From NCBI GenBank assembly GCA_013141455.1, contig JABFQW010000051.1, positions 1 through 36,979 of the forward strand: 36,979 bases of DNA. The letters run 5' to 3'. The stretch's first letter is position 1. Every line of letters starts with the position of its first letter. The notes under the pieces are model-generated. The model saw nothing but the letters and a program-made list of their open reading frames with translations. It had not been told where the DNA came from and made no database searches. The DNA is from Bacteroidales bacterium (GTDB taxonomy: Bacteria > Bacteroidota > Bacteroidia > Bacteroidales > F082). Shown here in pieces: positions 15,424 to 24,721 of the stretch. The position numbers and the translations under genes were made by a program.

Positions 15424-18237
15424 ATGAAAAAACTTACCTTCACCCTGCTTCTTGCAGTATTTTTTAATCTGCAAGGAGTCATTTCGCAAACCGATCTTAC
15501 CGGCGCTATTCCGATCAATCCGGATGTAAAAACCGGAACCCTCAGCAATGGTTTGAAGTACTATATCAGGTACAACAATAAACCAGAAAACAAAGTCGAA
15601 CTACGCCTGGCCGTGAATGCCGGAGCCATTCTCGAAGATGAAAGTCAGTTAGGATTGGCGCATTTTATGGAACACATGAATTTTAACGGACTGAAGCATT
15701 TTCCGAAAAACGAATTGGTGCATTATCTGCAGAGTATTGGCGTGGCATTTGGAAATGATCTCAATGCATATACAGGTTTTGATGAAACGGTTTATATTTT
15801 GCCGGTACCAAGCGACAATCAGGGTAAACTTGACAGCGCTTTCATGGTTCTTGCCGATTGGAGCGGTGCTTCACTACTCACTCCCGAGGAAATTGATAAA
15901 GAAAGGGGCGTGATCCTTGCCGAAAGCAGATTGGGCAAAGGCGCCAACGACCGCATGATGAAAATATGGCTACCCGAAATGTTTAATGGATCCAAATATG
16001 CCGTTCGTTTGCCCATTGGTAACGATTCAATTATCGAAAACTTCGACCATGCGGTGTTGATCAAATTCAATGATGACTGGTACAGACCAAATTTACAGGC
16101 TGTTATAGTAGTCGGTGACATGCCCGTTGATGAAGCTGAGAAATTGATTGTTGAGAAATTCAGTCATTTCGAAAACCCGAAAGATTCACCCGAAAGACAG
16201 GAAACGTTTCCTATTAGCCCGTATGAAACAAACAAAGCAATGGTTGTAAGTGATAACGAAGCGAATCGCACCTCCATTTCTATTTATGGAAGTTCACATC
16301 CTCGCAAACCCATGACAACACTGGCCGACTATCGTAATAAGCTGATCGAAGAATTATGTTTCAGTATGTTAAGGGCTCGCCTGACTGAATTGAGTGTTTC
16401 TGCCAACCCTCCGTTTATTGGCGCTTATGCCTATTTAGGTGGTGGCTGGGCCCGTGGATACGAAAGTTATATGGCAGGAGCAAGATGTGGGAGTTCTGAA
16501 ATTGAAAAGGCAGTGGTAGCCTTAGTAACAGAAAGTATGCGTGTTAAAGAATTTGGATTTACAGAAGATGAACTCACCAGAGCAAAAGCTGCCATGCTCT
16601 CTGAATACGAGAAACAGTATAACGAGCGTGATAAAACAGAATCGGAACGTCTTACCAATGAATTGGTTAGCAACTTCTTCGAGAAAGATGCCATTCCCGG
16701 GATCGAATGGGAATATGATTTCGTGAAAAATAATATCAATCAGGTTATGCTTAACGACTTCGACAAAGTACGCCGGCAGATTGATATTGACAAAAGTTTC
16801 TTCGCACTCGTTACCTCAAAAACCCAGGCTGATTTACCTTCCAACGATCAGGTAAAAGGCTGGATCGAATCTGCATTGAAAAATCATGTTGAGGCTTATA
16901 CTGAAAATAAAATCGCATCGACCCTTTTGGCAAAGGAACCTTTGGCTGGTAAAATTATTAAAACCGAAAAAAATGAAAAACTTGGTACTACCACCTACAC
17001 GTTAAATAATCAGGTAACGGTCTGTATCAGACCAACGGATTTCAAAAATGATGAGATTCTAATCAAAGGCTCTCGTTTTGGCGGCTTCAGTCTTTACAAA
17101 GGAGATGATTACCAGAGCGCCCAATGGTGCAGTAATTTACAGAAGGATATGGGTTATGGAAATTTCACGAACCCGGATTTAACGAAATTCTTATCTGGAA
17201 AAATTGCCGCTATCAATACAACTATCGCAGATTATACCGAATCAGTCGATGGAAAATGCAGCGTGAAAGATATGGAAACGATGTTTCAGTTGTTGTATTT
17301 AAAATGTACTTCACCACGAAAAGATGAGGCAGCCTTTCAATCTTTTGTAACACGGTCGAAACAGCAATTAGAACTTTTAAAGCAAAACCCACAATATCTG
17401 TTTATCGATTCAGCGTATAATACATTCTATCAGGGAAATAAAAGGGCACATTTAATTCAAAATGCAACCGATTATGACAAGATCAATATCGATCATGCCT
17501 TAGCGTACTATACAGAACGAATCGGCAATCCATACGGTATGTATTATACGATTGTTGGAAGTTTCACAGAGGAACAAATTGTGCCGCTCATCGAAAAGTA
17601 CATTGGTGGGATGGTTTCTGCTGATATTAATGTTCAGTACAATGACATCGGACTGTTCCCATTGGCTGGCAGCGATAGTTTCACACTGCACAAAGGTACC
17701 GAACAACAAGCCATGCTGATGCATTATATCAACGGTAAAATGCCATTTAATGCTGATGATAATTTTATGCTGGAACAACTCAATGCCGTTTTAAACAATA
17801 AGGTTATTGATACGATACGCGAAAAAATGAGTGCCATTTATGGTGGTGGATGTGGCGGTTCGTTGCAAAAATACCCGAGGGAAGAATTTCTGATTCAATC
17901 GTATTTTCCATGTAGCCCCGACAATATCGAAAAGGTACATACAGCATTCATAGGACTCATTGAGAGCACAAAAATAAATGGAGGTATCACTGATTACGAC
18001 TGGCAACAAGCCAGAGAACCCGCCATTGAGAAGAATGAAGTTGATTTGAAACTCAATGAATATTGGCTGAATGCACTTCAAACGTCATTCATTTATGGTA
18101 CCGATCCTGAACGTATCCTTACAAAGGATCAACGTTTAAAAGAGATTAAACCGGAACAACTGATCGCTACAGCAAGAAAATTCTACGGAAACCCAAACAT
18201 TTTCAAGGCTGAATGGTTACCTGAAGCAGCAAAATAA
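15424..18237 (+). CDS. M16-family zinc metallopeptidase (pitrilysin/insulinase type)
   Basis: This is an exported peptidase of 937 residues, a full-length double-module pitrilysin. The signal peptide is MKKLTFTLLLAVFFNLQGVISQ. The inverted zinc motif HxxEH is intact: His80, Glu83 and His84 in GLAHFMEHMNFNG. The third ligand is one of the Glu in EIDKERGVILAESR (about 156-169). The inactive-module part follows from about 480, with peptidase_M16_C segments such as YYTERIGNPYGMYYTIVGSF and FLIQSYFPCSPDN near the end. No T9SS domain is present, so a periplasmic location is likely. These enzymes degrade peptides captured in a closed chamber. The gene stands alone, with a terminator directly after it. 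Confidence 0.95.
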   Translation: MKKLTFTLLLAVFFNLQGVISQTDLTGAIPINPDVKTGTLSNGLKYYIRYNNKPENKVELRLAVNAGAILEDESQLGLAHFMEHMNFNGLKHFPKNELVHYLQSIGVAFGNDLNAYTGFDETVYILPVPSDNQGKLDSAFMVLADWSGASLLTPEEIDKERGVILAESRLGKGANDRMMKIWLPEMFNGSKYAVRLPIGNDSIIENFDHAVLIKFNDDWYRPNLQAVIVVGDMPVDEAEKLIVEKFSHFENPKDSPERQETFPISPYETNKAMVVSDNEANRTSISIYGSSHPRKPMTTLADYRNKLIEELCFSMLRARLTELSVSANPPFIGAYAYLGGGWARGYESYMAGARCGSSEIEKAVVALVTESMRVKEFGFTEDELTRAKAAMLSEYEKQYNERDKTESERLTNELVSNFFEKDAIPGIEWEYDFVKNNINQVMLNDFDKVRRQIDIDKSFFALVTSKTQADLPSNDQVKGWIESALKNHVEAYTENKIASTLLAKEPLAGKIIKTEKNEKLGTTTYTLNNQVTVCIRPTDFKNDEILIKGSRFGGFSLYKGDDYQSAQWCSNLQKDMGYGNFTNPDLTKFLSGKIAAINTTIADYTESVDGKCSVKDMETMFQLLYLKCTSPRKDEAAFQSFVTRSKQQLELLKQNPQYLFIDSAYNTFYQGNKRAHLIQNATDYDKINIDHALAYYTERIGNPYGMYYTIVGSFTEEQIVPLIEKYIGGMVSADINVQYNDIGLFPLAGSDSFTLHKGTEQQAMLMHYINGKMPFNADDNFMLEQLNAVLNNKVIDTIREKMSAIYGGGCGGSLQKYPREEFLIQSYFPCSPDNIEKVHTAFIGLIESTKINGGITDYDWQQAREPAIEKNEVDLKLNEYWLNALQTSFIYGTDPERILTKDQRLKEIKPEQLIATARKFYGNPNIFKAEWLPEAAK

Positions 18238-18261
18238 GTCAGGATATAAATTAGAGCACTC

Positions 18262-18297
18262 AAAAAAAACGCAGGACGATTGTTCTGCGTTTTTTTT
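18262..18297. terminator. Bidirectional terminator between convergent genes
   Basis: An A run and ACGCAG (to 18274) pair with CTGCGT and a T run (18285-18297), with two further weaker pairs towards a 6-base loop. A on one side and T on the other lets it stop both the M16 gene and the minus-strand gene that ends at 18340. Confidence 0.8.
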
Positions 18298-18339
18298 GCG
18301 ATTATTTTTGAAGATAACTACAGAACCACTTACAGCACA

Positions 18340-18582
18340 TTAAAGTTCTTTTTCAGGACACTTTAATTTTTTCCTCAATTCATATATTTTCTTACCGCCA
18401 TAGGCAGCGCCAAGTGTTAATAATATGCCAATACCAGAACCAATCGGTGCATCACCACTGGCTTCCTGATTACCACCCTGACCAACACCACCAGATGGTG
18501 GGGCAGGAGGTTGCGACATTATCTCTAAACCTGTTATACTGAAACTAACAATAAATATCAGTCTTATTATATTTTTTTTCAT
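18340..18582 (-). CDS. Small exported protein ending in a sorting-tag-like segment (PID-CTERM-like)
   Basis: This 80-residue protein has three parts. A signal peptide (MKKNIIRLIFIVSFSITGLEIMSQ) is followed by a short Pro/Gly/Gln-rich linker (PPAPPSGGVGQGGNQ). The C-terminus has PIGSGIGILLTLGAAYGGKK at about 46-65, then basic residues (YELRKKLK). The motif, hydrophobic helix and basic end resemble C-terminal protein-sorting tags of Bacteroidota (the PID-CTERM type, as I recall it, here with PIGSG for PIDGG). Almost nothing of the mature protein lies outside linker and tag. It starts 18 bases after the T9SS gene at 18601-20928, so the two are co-transcribed. It could alternatively be a plain single-span membrane protein. 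Confidence 0.8.
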   Translation of the reverse strand: MKKNIIRLIFIVSFSITGLEIMSQPPAPPSGGVGQGGNQEASGDAPIGSGIGILLTLGAAYGGKKIYELRKKLKCPEKEL

Positions 18583-18600
18583 GGTTATTCCCTCCAGATT

Positions 18601-20928
18601 TTAATATATAATCACTTTTATAGATTTTACTGAGGATGAATTTTGCAATCGTATTATATATGCACCTGCCGGAAGATCCAAATTCCTGTGAAATGTTCCA
18701 TTTGATACAATCCTAAACACTTGCATAATATGCCCTTGAATATCAATAACTTCTGCCTGGTAATCATCAGTAACGTTCATGATATATAATTGATTGTCAT
18801 AGGTATATACTTCTAATCTATTATTATCAGGGGTATTTTCCGTTAGTCCGACCGGGCCAAAACGCAGGACGAATCGGTTTGGGTCATCATTTGCAAAGGC
18901 ATTGAAAGAATAAATCTGTCCGTCATTTAAATCCTGCATTAAACCTGTTTTATTGTCCTCCAACCTGATTTCAGGTGCTGTTACAAAATTTTCAAGGCCT
19001 TCAATTTTGAACCAATATTCACCTTCAACCGGGATATACAGACCAACAGGTACGCCGAATGATTCCGAATTGTATGGCATTGAATTGAATGCAAGTAGGA
19101 TATCATTGTCGATGACGCTATATAACTGAGGAATTTCAGAATCCATACTAAACATCTTCTCTGCATCGAAAAAATCTCTTCCATTCGCACCTTGTGATTC
19201 GAATTGAATGAAAGTTTCGTCATAGTTTGAGTTATTTCCTAAAGTCAGTTTCAGCTGATTCTGTGATTCGGCGGTGAGCTTTTTCATCCAGTTATTGTCA
19301 TGAACCCTTGCCGAGTTAGGAATAGTAATATCAGCGCCTGAGGCTTTTACAAAGAATCCCTGGGCAATAGATATGTTTCCATTTGCGCCGGATGATTTAT
19401 GAGAAGCATCTAAATAATATTCGTAACCAGCGCCACCGGCTTTATTCTCATTGTAAACATTATAATAACCATCGACAAGATTTGTTTTTGAAACCACATC
19501 CCAATTAATGGCCGAGGCAAAAGGATTACCAATCAGATTCCATTGATTTCCTGTACTTCCTAAAGTAATGGATTGATCACCAGATAGTAATGTTCCTGTA
19601 AACGTTTTAGTACTGCTGCCACCAAAAGTTGCGCCATACGCTACCAGATATCCCTCACCAACACCAAATTGAGGAACAAGTCCAAAATCAATTGTGTTTA
19701 GCGACCAATCTGTGTTTTTTAAGTTGAGCCAGTTCAAACTTCCGGCTGTAACACTCCATTTATAACAATCATAGGTGGCTCCGGTTGTTGAATTAAAATT
19801 TGCTTCCAACGGAGCAAAAACATCATCACAAATATTCTGTCCAGAAACCGGTGATGAAATGAAATGTCGTTTTGCATCAGCGTCGATCACCTTTTTGATT
19901 GTGGCAGAACCTGATACAGCGCCATTTGTAATAAATGAACCCCCATCTTCAATTACCAATCCGCCGGTGCCGGCACTGTTGGTGAGAGTACCAGATACCG
20001 TTAATGCCTTTGCTGCAGCAATCGTAAGAACTACTGATGAATTAATAGTCAGGTTATTGCACAATGCCGGACTCAAAACATCCTGATTAATGATAGGTTG
20101 ATTGCCACCAGAAGGAATAATTATATTATCTGAACTAGTAGGTACATTACCAAGTCCCCAGTTTGAGGCTGTATTCCAGTCAGTGGTACCCGTATTAAGC
20201 CAGATAACAGGAATCGGATTTATTTCGAAATCATCCAGCGAAATCGTAGCCGATCCAGCGCTAAATACAAATTTAAGATCGGTCATACTCTGCGTAGTTG
20301 TCTGGATTAATACATCATCAAACAATTTAACACTTCCTGCCCAGATATCCGTTCTATCATCTGCAATCGTTTCATAAGAATTATCCGGGGCTAAATACGT
20401 CAAACTGACACCTGAGTTATTTAACAACCAAGTAATCGATTGTGTTCCTGACAAATCAGTAGAATTCGTACCATTAGTGATATCCCTGATCTGGAATGTT
20501 CCAGGCGTCGAAGAAAGATTAATGGCGAACCTTGCATAAACATTGGCATTACTCTCCGCACTGTTTGCCGTTCCGAAACCACTTCCAACCTGAAAAACTG
20601 CCGCTGTTGTCTGTGCAGATAAATTTCCCGATACTGACATGTTAACTTTGTATTGCAGGGTAGTCGGTGTTGGTGAAAAATCAGTAGTTCTTGAAAATGA
20701 CCCTGTATTATTTAGGGCTCTGGTAAAATCTAAAGTACCCAGAAGAACTGAAACTGTTACTCCAGCTCCTGTGGTACCAATAGCATTAAACTGGCCATTG
20801 TTTGGGGCAGATGAATTGTAATAATCACTAACTAAGATGGAACTGGAAAAATCTTGCATTAGTAGTTGTCCTATCCCTTGATAACAAAAGCCGAGAATTA
20901 AAAAAGGTAGTAAAATTGTTCTTTTCAT
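18601..20928 (-). CDS. Large T9SS-sorted surface protein with beta-strand repeats
   Basis: This 775-residue exported protein has the signal peptide MKRTILLPFLILGFCYQGIGQ. Residues about 25-235 form a jellyroll-like region. From about 243 there is the common Bacteroidota surface module WLNTGTTDWNTASNWG...NVPTSSDNIIIP, followed by beta-helix-like turns (NNLTINSSVVLTI, KALTVSGTLTNSAGTGGLVI), then KRHFISSPVSGQ and NQWNLIGNPFASAINW. The C-terminus is a T9SS domain: LEVYTYDNQLYI, EVIDIQGHIMQVF and AGAYIIRLQNSSSVKSIKVIIY. No catalytic motif was recognised, so adhesion or a matrix role is likely (inference). It is followed by the small tag-like gene. About 700 bases of spacer separate it from the divergent LuxR regulator. 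Confidence 0.88.
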   Translation of the reverse strand: MKRTILLPFLILGFCYQGIGQLLMQDFSSSILVSDYYNSSAPNNGQFNAIGTTGAGVTVSVLLGTLDFTRALNNTGSFSRTTDFSPTPTTLQYKVNMSVSGNLSAQTTAAVFQVGSGFGTANSAESNANVYARFAINLSSTPGTFQIRDITNGTNSTDLSGTQSITWLLNNSGVSLTYLAPDNSYETIADDRTDIWAGSVKLFDDVLIQTTTQSMTDLKFVFSAGSATISLDDFEINPIPVIWLNTGTTDWNTASNWGLGNVPTSSDNIIIPSGGNQPIINQDVLSPALCNNLTINSSVVLTIAAAKALTVSGTLTNSAGTGGLVIEDGGSFITNGAVSGSATIKKVIDADAKRHFISSPVSGQNICDDVFAPLEANFNSTTGATYDCYKWSVTAGSLNWLNLKNTDWSLNTIDFGLVPQFGVGEGYLVAYGATFGGSSTKTFTGTLLSGDQSITLGSTGNQWNLIGNPFASAINWDVVSKTNLVDGYYNVYNENKAGGAGYEYYLDASHKSSGANGNISIAQGFFVKASGADITIPNSARVHDNNWMKKLTAESQNQLKLTLGNNSNYDETFIQFESQGANGRDFFDAEKMFSMDSEIPQLYSVIDNDILLAFNSMPYNSESFGVPVGLYIPVEGEYWFKIEGLENFVTAPEIRLEDNKTGLMQDLNDGQIYSFNAFANDDPNRFVLRFGPVGLTENTPDNNRLEVYTYDNQLYIMNVTDDYQAEVIDIQGHIMQVFRIVSNGTFHRNLDLPAGAYIIRLQNSSSVKSIKVIIY

Positions 20929-21627
20929 AAGGAATTGTTTTATTGGTTAGTAAAAACGTGTCTTATTTCAAGAAAAGAAATTGAGCTATTGATTGTCAGG
21001 TAAAAGTAATCCGGGAAAATAAAAAAATCAAGCAAAATCTAACTAAGTAATTCAATTTAAAACGATTATAAATTGCAATCTGATTGAAAGAGAAATTTTT
21101 ATTCCGGGAAAATATTTTCGATACAGAAAGTAATAACCCTTTATTATCAATGGTTTTATTGATTTGGGCAACAAATAAGCAACAATAAAAAGCAAAACAA
21201 AGCTGGAACAAAAACAAGATCATTTCTTTATATAAGTACAGATTATTTTAACTAAGCGTACTATTGTGAAGTTGAAATGATCAATGAATTACAATCGGGT
21301 AGGGGGAAAATAAATTGGTCTTCAAGTTTTTTTAGGGTTCTGAGCCAACAAAGATATGAAAAATATTTCAATTAAACGTCAGATAATCAGTAGTATAAAT
21401 AATGCTTTTTTAGTTTTACCCTACAATATTAGTATATCAAAATTCTATTTTCAGACAGTTTATAAGTCATCAAAAAAATGTTTCATGAGTAATTGACAGA
21501 ATTGATAATTGCTGTAAAGTTTAATTGTTATTAAATAGTTGATTGACAGGATAATTAAATGGTTAATTTTGTAGGAGTTGAGATTAACAGCAAGATGATA
21601 ATGACTGATAACGGATAATTTGCATAT
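20929..21627. other. Divergent spacer upstream of T9SS gene and LuxR regulator
   Basis: This is a 699-base AT-rich spacer between two divergently transcribed genes. A minus-strand frame at 20996-21223 begins with a hydrophobic stretch, but its remainder looks non-coding and it has no family resemblance, so it was not called. A good promoter for the LuxR gene lies at 21543-21571. No clear promoter for the minus-strand T9SS gene was recognised. Confidence 0.5.
21543..21571 (+). promoter_or_regulatory. Promoter of the LuxR/MalT-like regulator gene
   Basis: TTG (21543-21545), an 18-base spacer and TAATTTTG (21564-21571) match the Bacteroidota -33/-7 pattern, with the same spacing as the tRNA promoter in this window. 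It implies a leader of about 50 bases before the ATG at 21628. Confidence 0.55.
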
Positions 21628-24309
21628 ATGTTACTGACAAAACTACATATTCCACCCGTCGGAAATAATATAATTCATCGCTCAGAACTTCATGAGAAAT
21701 TAAACACCGGTCTGAGCCGAAAACTGATACTTGTTTCCGCACCTGCCGGATTTGGCAAAACAACAGTTTTGAGTGATTGGATTAATCAAAATAAGATCCC
21801 GGCGGCATGGTTCTCAATTGACAACGGGGATAATGACCCGGTAGATTTTTTAAGTTATATCATATCCGGAATCCAGGGTTTACGTGAAGAATTCGGGCAA
21901 AGTACTCTCAAGCTGTTACATTCACCCAATAAACCATCTGTCGAATCAATTGTCAGCCTGTTAATCAACGAAATACTCAATATAAATCAAAACATTTTTT
22001 TAGTACTCGATGATTTTCATCTGATAAAGAGTATCGAAGTATTGAAATTGGTAACCTATCTGTTAGAGCATATTCCCGGTAATATCCATATTGTAATCCT
22101 GACCCGTTCTGACCCGGCCATAGCTGTTTCCAGGTTAAGGAGCCAGAATCAATTGGTTGAAATTCGCTCTTCGGACCTGAGTTTCTCAGCAAACGAAATA
22201 TCGGTATTATTCAATAAAAAACTAAAACTGGGTTTATCATTAGATGATGTTTATTCTCTGAAAACAAAGACAGAAGGCTGGATAGCAGGTCTGCAGCTTA
22301 CAGCCTTATCAATGCAAGGCCGTGAAGATATCTCCGGATTTATCCAGGATTTAATGGGAGATAACCGTTATATCATGGATTATTTAATGGAGGAAGTTCT
22401 AAAGATTCAAACAGATGATATAAGGGAATTCATGATACAGACTTCGGTTTTGGAACAAATGTCGGGACCCTTATGCAATAAAGTTTTAAATAGAAACGAT
22501 AGCCGGTTAATTCTCGAAACCCTCGACAAAAACAATATGTTTATCGTTCCGCTTGATAACGAACGACATTGGTACAGGTATCATCATCTTTTTGCCAATT
22601 TGCTGAAACAAAGGCTTCTGCAAAAGGACCCAATGCTGCTTATTGATATCCACACGAAAGCGTGCGAATGGTTTGAACAAAACAATATGTTCAATTTTGC
22701 TATAGAGCATGCGTTGGAAATTAAAAACTACGAAAAAAGCATCCGGTTACTTGGCGAAACAATTGAAAGCATGTGGGAAAAAGGACAACATGCTGCAATT
22801 ATGAATTATGGCGATATTCTGCCTGATGAATTGATTAAAACAAATCCCGAATTCTGTTTATATTATGCCTGGATATTAATTGCGGCCGGCAAAATCCAGA
22901 TAGCGGAACCCTTTCTGGTGAGCGCCGAAATAATTACTGAAGAGCTTATTAATACTAAGAATTCATCCAAAGAAGCTATTCAATACCATAAGAAATTATC
23001 AGGAAAAATAGCTGTCGCGTTTACATACCTGAATTCACATTTGGAACATTCGCCGAAGATTTTTAATTATTGCAAAACAGCAATGGAAAACCTTTCGGAG
23101 GATGACCCTTTTTGGTTTAGCTGGGCCTGGTTTTCGTATGGTATTGCCTATTTCTCGAAAGGAGACATACTCGAAAGCAACAAAGCCTTTAATGAAGCAT
23201 TCGAATATGGGAAAAAATCCGGCAACATTTATTTAATTTCTACCATAGCAATCAGGATGGCTGAAAATGAACAACAGTTAGGCCATTACATATCAGCATA
23301 TAATAAATGTTCGGAACTCTTAACTTTAATGAACGACAAAGGATATTCGGAAATAGCCAGGACCGAATGGACCTATGCCGCGTTGTACTTTGTTATGGGA
23401 GTCTCACAACTCATGTGGACGGATGTGGATCGTGCCTATGAGAACTCAAAAATTGCTTATAATTTATGCAAAAACGGAAGTGACATTTATCTTAAAATAT
23501 TCATTTTAATGGTTTATACCATCGTACTCAAAGAGCGCGGAGATAGTGAGATGAAAAAGAAAATTGGCGAAATGGACTCCTTGATAAAACAAAATGATAT
23601 TCCGCCATATTTGACATCGGGTTATATCGGATGGAAAATCTATTTATCCATGGAAAACAACCAAATCGACGAAGCCAATCGTATCGTTTTGGAATATGGA
23701 CTTGATACCGGCAAAAAGAAAACGTATGCTAATGAAGGCGCTTACTCGGCTTATGTTCGTTTATTGCTTGTACAAAACAAATTGGATAAAGCAGAACTGC
23801 TCCTTTCGGAATTGTTAGCTTTAGCTGAAGAGAATTATGCAACTGAAAAGATAATCGGACTCAAAATCTCTTATGTGGTACTGTTTACACTGAAAGGAAA
23901 CAAGGAAAAAGCATATACAACATTGATTGAAGCCATGGAATTGGCCTCAGCCGAAAATTTATTGTATTACTTTGTAAACGACCACGACCGTATAAAAGAC
24001 TCATTGAAAGATGCGTTTTATGTATTGGCTACTAAAAAAAACAATGTTCCTGCTAAATTTATTGATAGCCTTAAGCTGGCTTTAGAAAGAAAAGAGAAGC
24101 TTAAGAAAATGAATTCCGGAATGGATTTAAGCGCCCGCGAACTCGATATGTTAAAATGTATCGGTGATTTATCTAACCAGGAAATAGCGGATAAGTTGTT
24201 TGTTTCGCTAAATACCGTTAAAACTCATTTAAAGAATATTTACATTAAGCTTGATGTTGATAACCGTACCAAGGCTGTTGCAAAGGCGAAAGAACTTGGA
24301 ATTGTTTAA
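21628..24309 (+). CDS. MalT-like STAND ATPase/LuxR transcriptional regulator
   Basis: This 893-residue regulator has the three-part MalT plan. The N-terminal NTPase has Walker A APAGFGKTT at 38-46 and Walker B LVLDDFH at 125-131, followed by a winged-helix-like part with YRYHHLFANLLKQRL at about 313-327. The middle (about 340-820) is helical repeats of the TPR kind, probably the ligand or partner sensor. The last 60 residues are a LuxR helix-turn-helix (LSARELDMLKCIGDLSNQEI, LFVSLNTVKTHLKNIYIKL). Such proteins assemble in an ATP- and inducer-dependent way on target promoters. It begins a long co-oriented run and is followed by a palindrome, a 69-residue protein and barrel genes, its most likely targets. 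The inducer is unknown. Confidence 0.95.
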   Translation: MLLTKLHIPPVGNNIIHRSELHEKLNTGLSRKLILVSAPAGFGKTTVLSDWINQNKIPAAWFSIDNGDNDPVDFLSYIISGIQGLREEFGQSTLKLLHSPNKPSVESIVSLLINEILNINQNIFLVLDDFHLIKSIEVLKLVTYLLEHIPGNIHIVILTRSDPAIAVSRLRSQNQLVEIRSSDLSFSANEISVLFNKKLKLGLSLDDVYSLKTKTEGWIAGLQLTALSMQGREDISGFIQDLMGDNRYIMDYLMEEVLKIQTDDIREFMIQTSVLEQMSGPLCNKVLNRNDSRLILETLDKNNMFIVPLDNERHWYRYHHLFANLLKQRLLQKDPMLLIDIHTKACEWFEQNNMFNFAIEHALEIKNYEKSIRLLGETIESMWEKGQHAAIMNYGDILPDELIKTNPEFCLYYAWILIAAGKIQIAEPFLVSAEIITEELINTKNSSKEAIQYHKKLSGKIAVAFTYLNSHLEHSPKIFNYCKTAMENLSEDDPFWFSWAWFSYGIAYFSKGDILESNKAFNEAFEYGKKSGNIYLISTIAIRMAENEQQLGHYISAYNKCSELLTLMNDKGYSEIARTEWTYAALYFVMGVSQLMWTDVDRAYENSKIAYNLCKNGSDIYLKIFILMVYTIVLKERGDSEMKKKIGEMDSLIKQNDIPPYLTSGYIGWKIYLSMENNQIDEANRIVLEYGLDTGKKKTYANEGAYSAYVRLLLVQNKLDKAELLLSELLALAEENYATEKIIGLKISYVVLFTLKGNKEKAYTTLIEAMELASAENLLYYFVNDHDRIKDSLKDAFYVLATKKNNVPAKFIDSLKLALERKEKLKKMNSGMDLSARELDMLKCIGDLSNQEIADKLFVSLNTVKTHLKNIYIKLDVDNRTKAVAKAKELGIV

Positions 24310-24410
24310 TTTCTGAGACCGGAATTGCAATCAAATAAACTCCTCATTTTCTGTGCGATACTAAACCAGGTATTATTTCAATTCAGATTTTTCTTTAAAA
24401 ATCACCCTCC

Positions 24411-24436
24411 AAATCACCCGCCCGGGTGATTTTTTT
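24411..24436 (+). terminator. Palindrome with T run after the LuxR gene (terminator or operator)
   Basis: AAATCACCC (24411-24419) and GGGTGATTT (24424-24432) form a 9-bp stem with loop GCCC, followed by T to 24436. The left arm is preceded by a near-identical direct copy of the 12-mer (AAATCACCCTCC at 24399-24410, then AAATCACCCGCC). The hairpin with T tail fits a terminator or attenuator between the regulator and the next gene. The extra direct repeat is not needed for that and could be an operator. Confidence 0.65.
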
Positions 24437-24482
24437 GTGTTGGGTGCGCAAGAACTTTGCCGAAGATTTAATCAACAAGAAT

Positions 24483-24692
24483 ATGAAAGGCAAAACCGAA
24501 ATTAAAGTTGAGGGGCTTCTTGATAAAAAATGGAAAAGTTCATTTGAAGGTATGGAAATAAGTTATGCAGGCAACAATACCAAACTTACCGGAAATATTA
24601 AGGACGAAGCCCACCTGCATGGGATTTTAAACCAAATCAGGGATTTAAACCTTAAGCTTATTTCAGTTAATCCTGATATAAGAGAAATATAA
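24483..24692 (+). CDS. Small conserved protein, 69 residues, paired with the LuxR regulator
   Basis: This small cytoplasmic protein has no signal peptide. Its pattern (IKVEGLLDKKWKSSFEGMEI, then LTGNIKDEAHLHGILNQIRD and a final LISVNP) matches a widespread small family that I recall beside STAND/LuxR regulators in several phyla, where it ends in LHGLLNRIRDLGLPLISVN. A function is not known to me. The ATG at 24483 is preferred because a longer frame back to 24426 begins inside the terminator hairpin. It lies 173 bases after the LuxR gene and 29 bases before the first barrel gene. It may act as a regulator partner or sensor, but this is inference from position only. Confidence 0.78.
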   Translation: MKGKTEIKVEGLLDKKWKSSFEGMEISYAGNNTKLTGNIKDEAHLHGILNQIRDLNLKLISVNPDIREI

Positions 24693-24721
24693 AAATGAAA
24701 TTAATACTAAAAAGTAGAAAA

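Noticed and set aside
19775-20377. Plus-strand frames of 103 and 91 residues
   Set aside because: Antisense shadows of the T9SS surface protein gene.
20996-21223. 75-residue minus-strand frame with hydrophobic N-terminus
   Set aside because: It looked like another exported-protein head, but the rest is AT-driven sequence and there is no clear cleavage site or partner frame.
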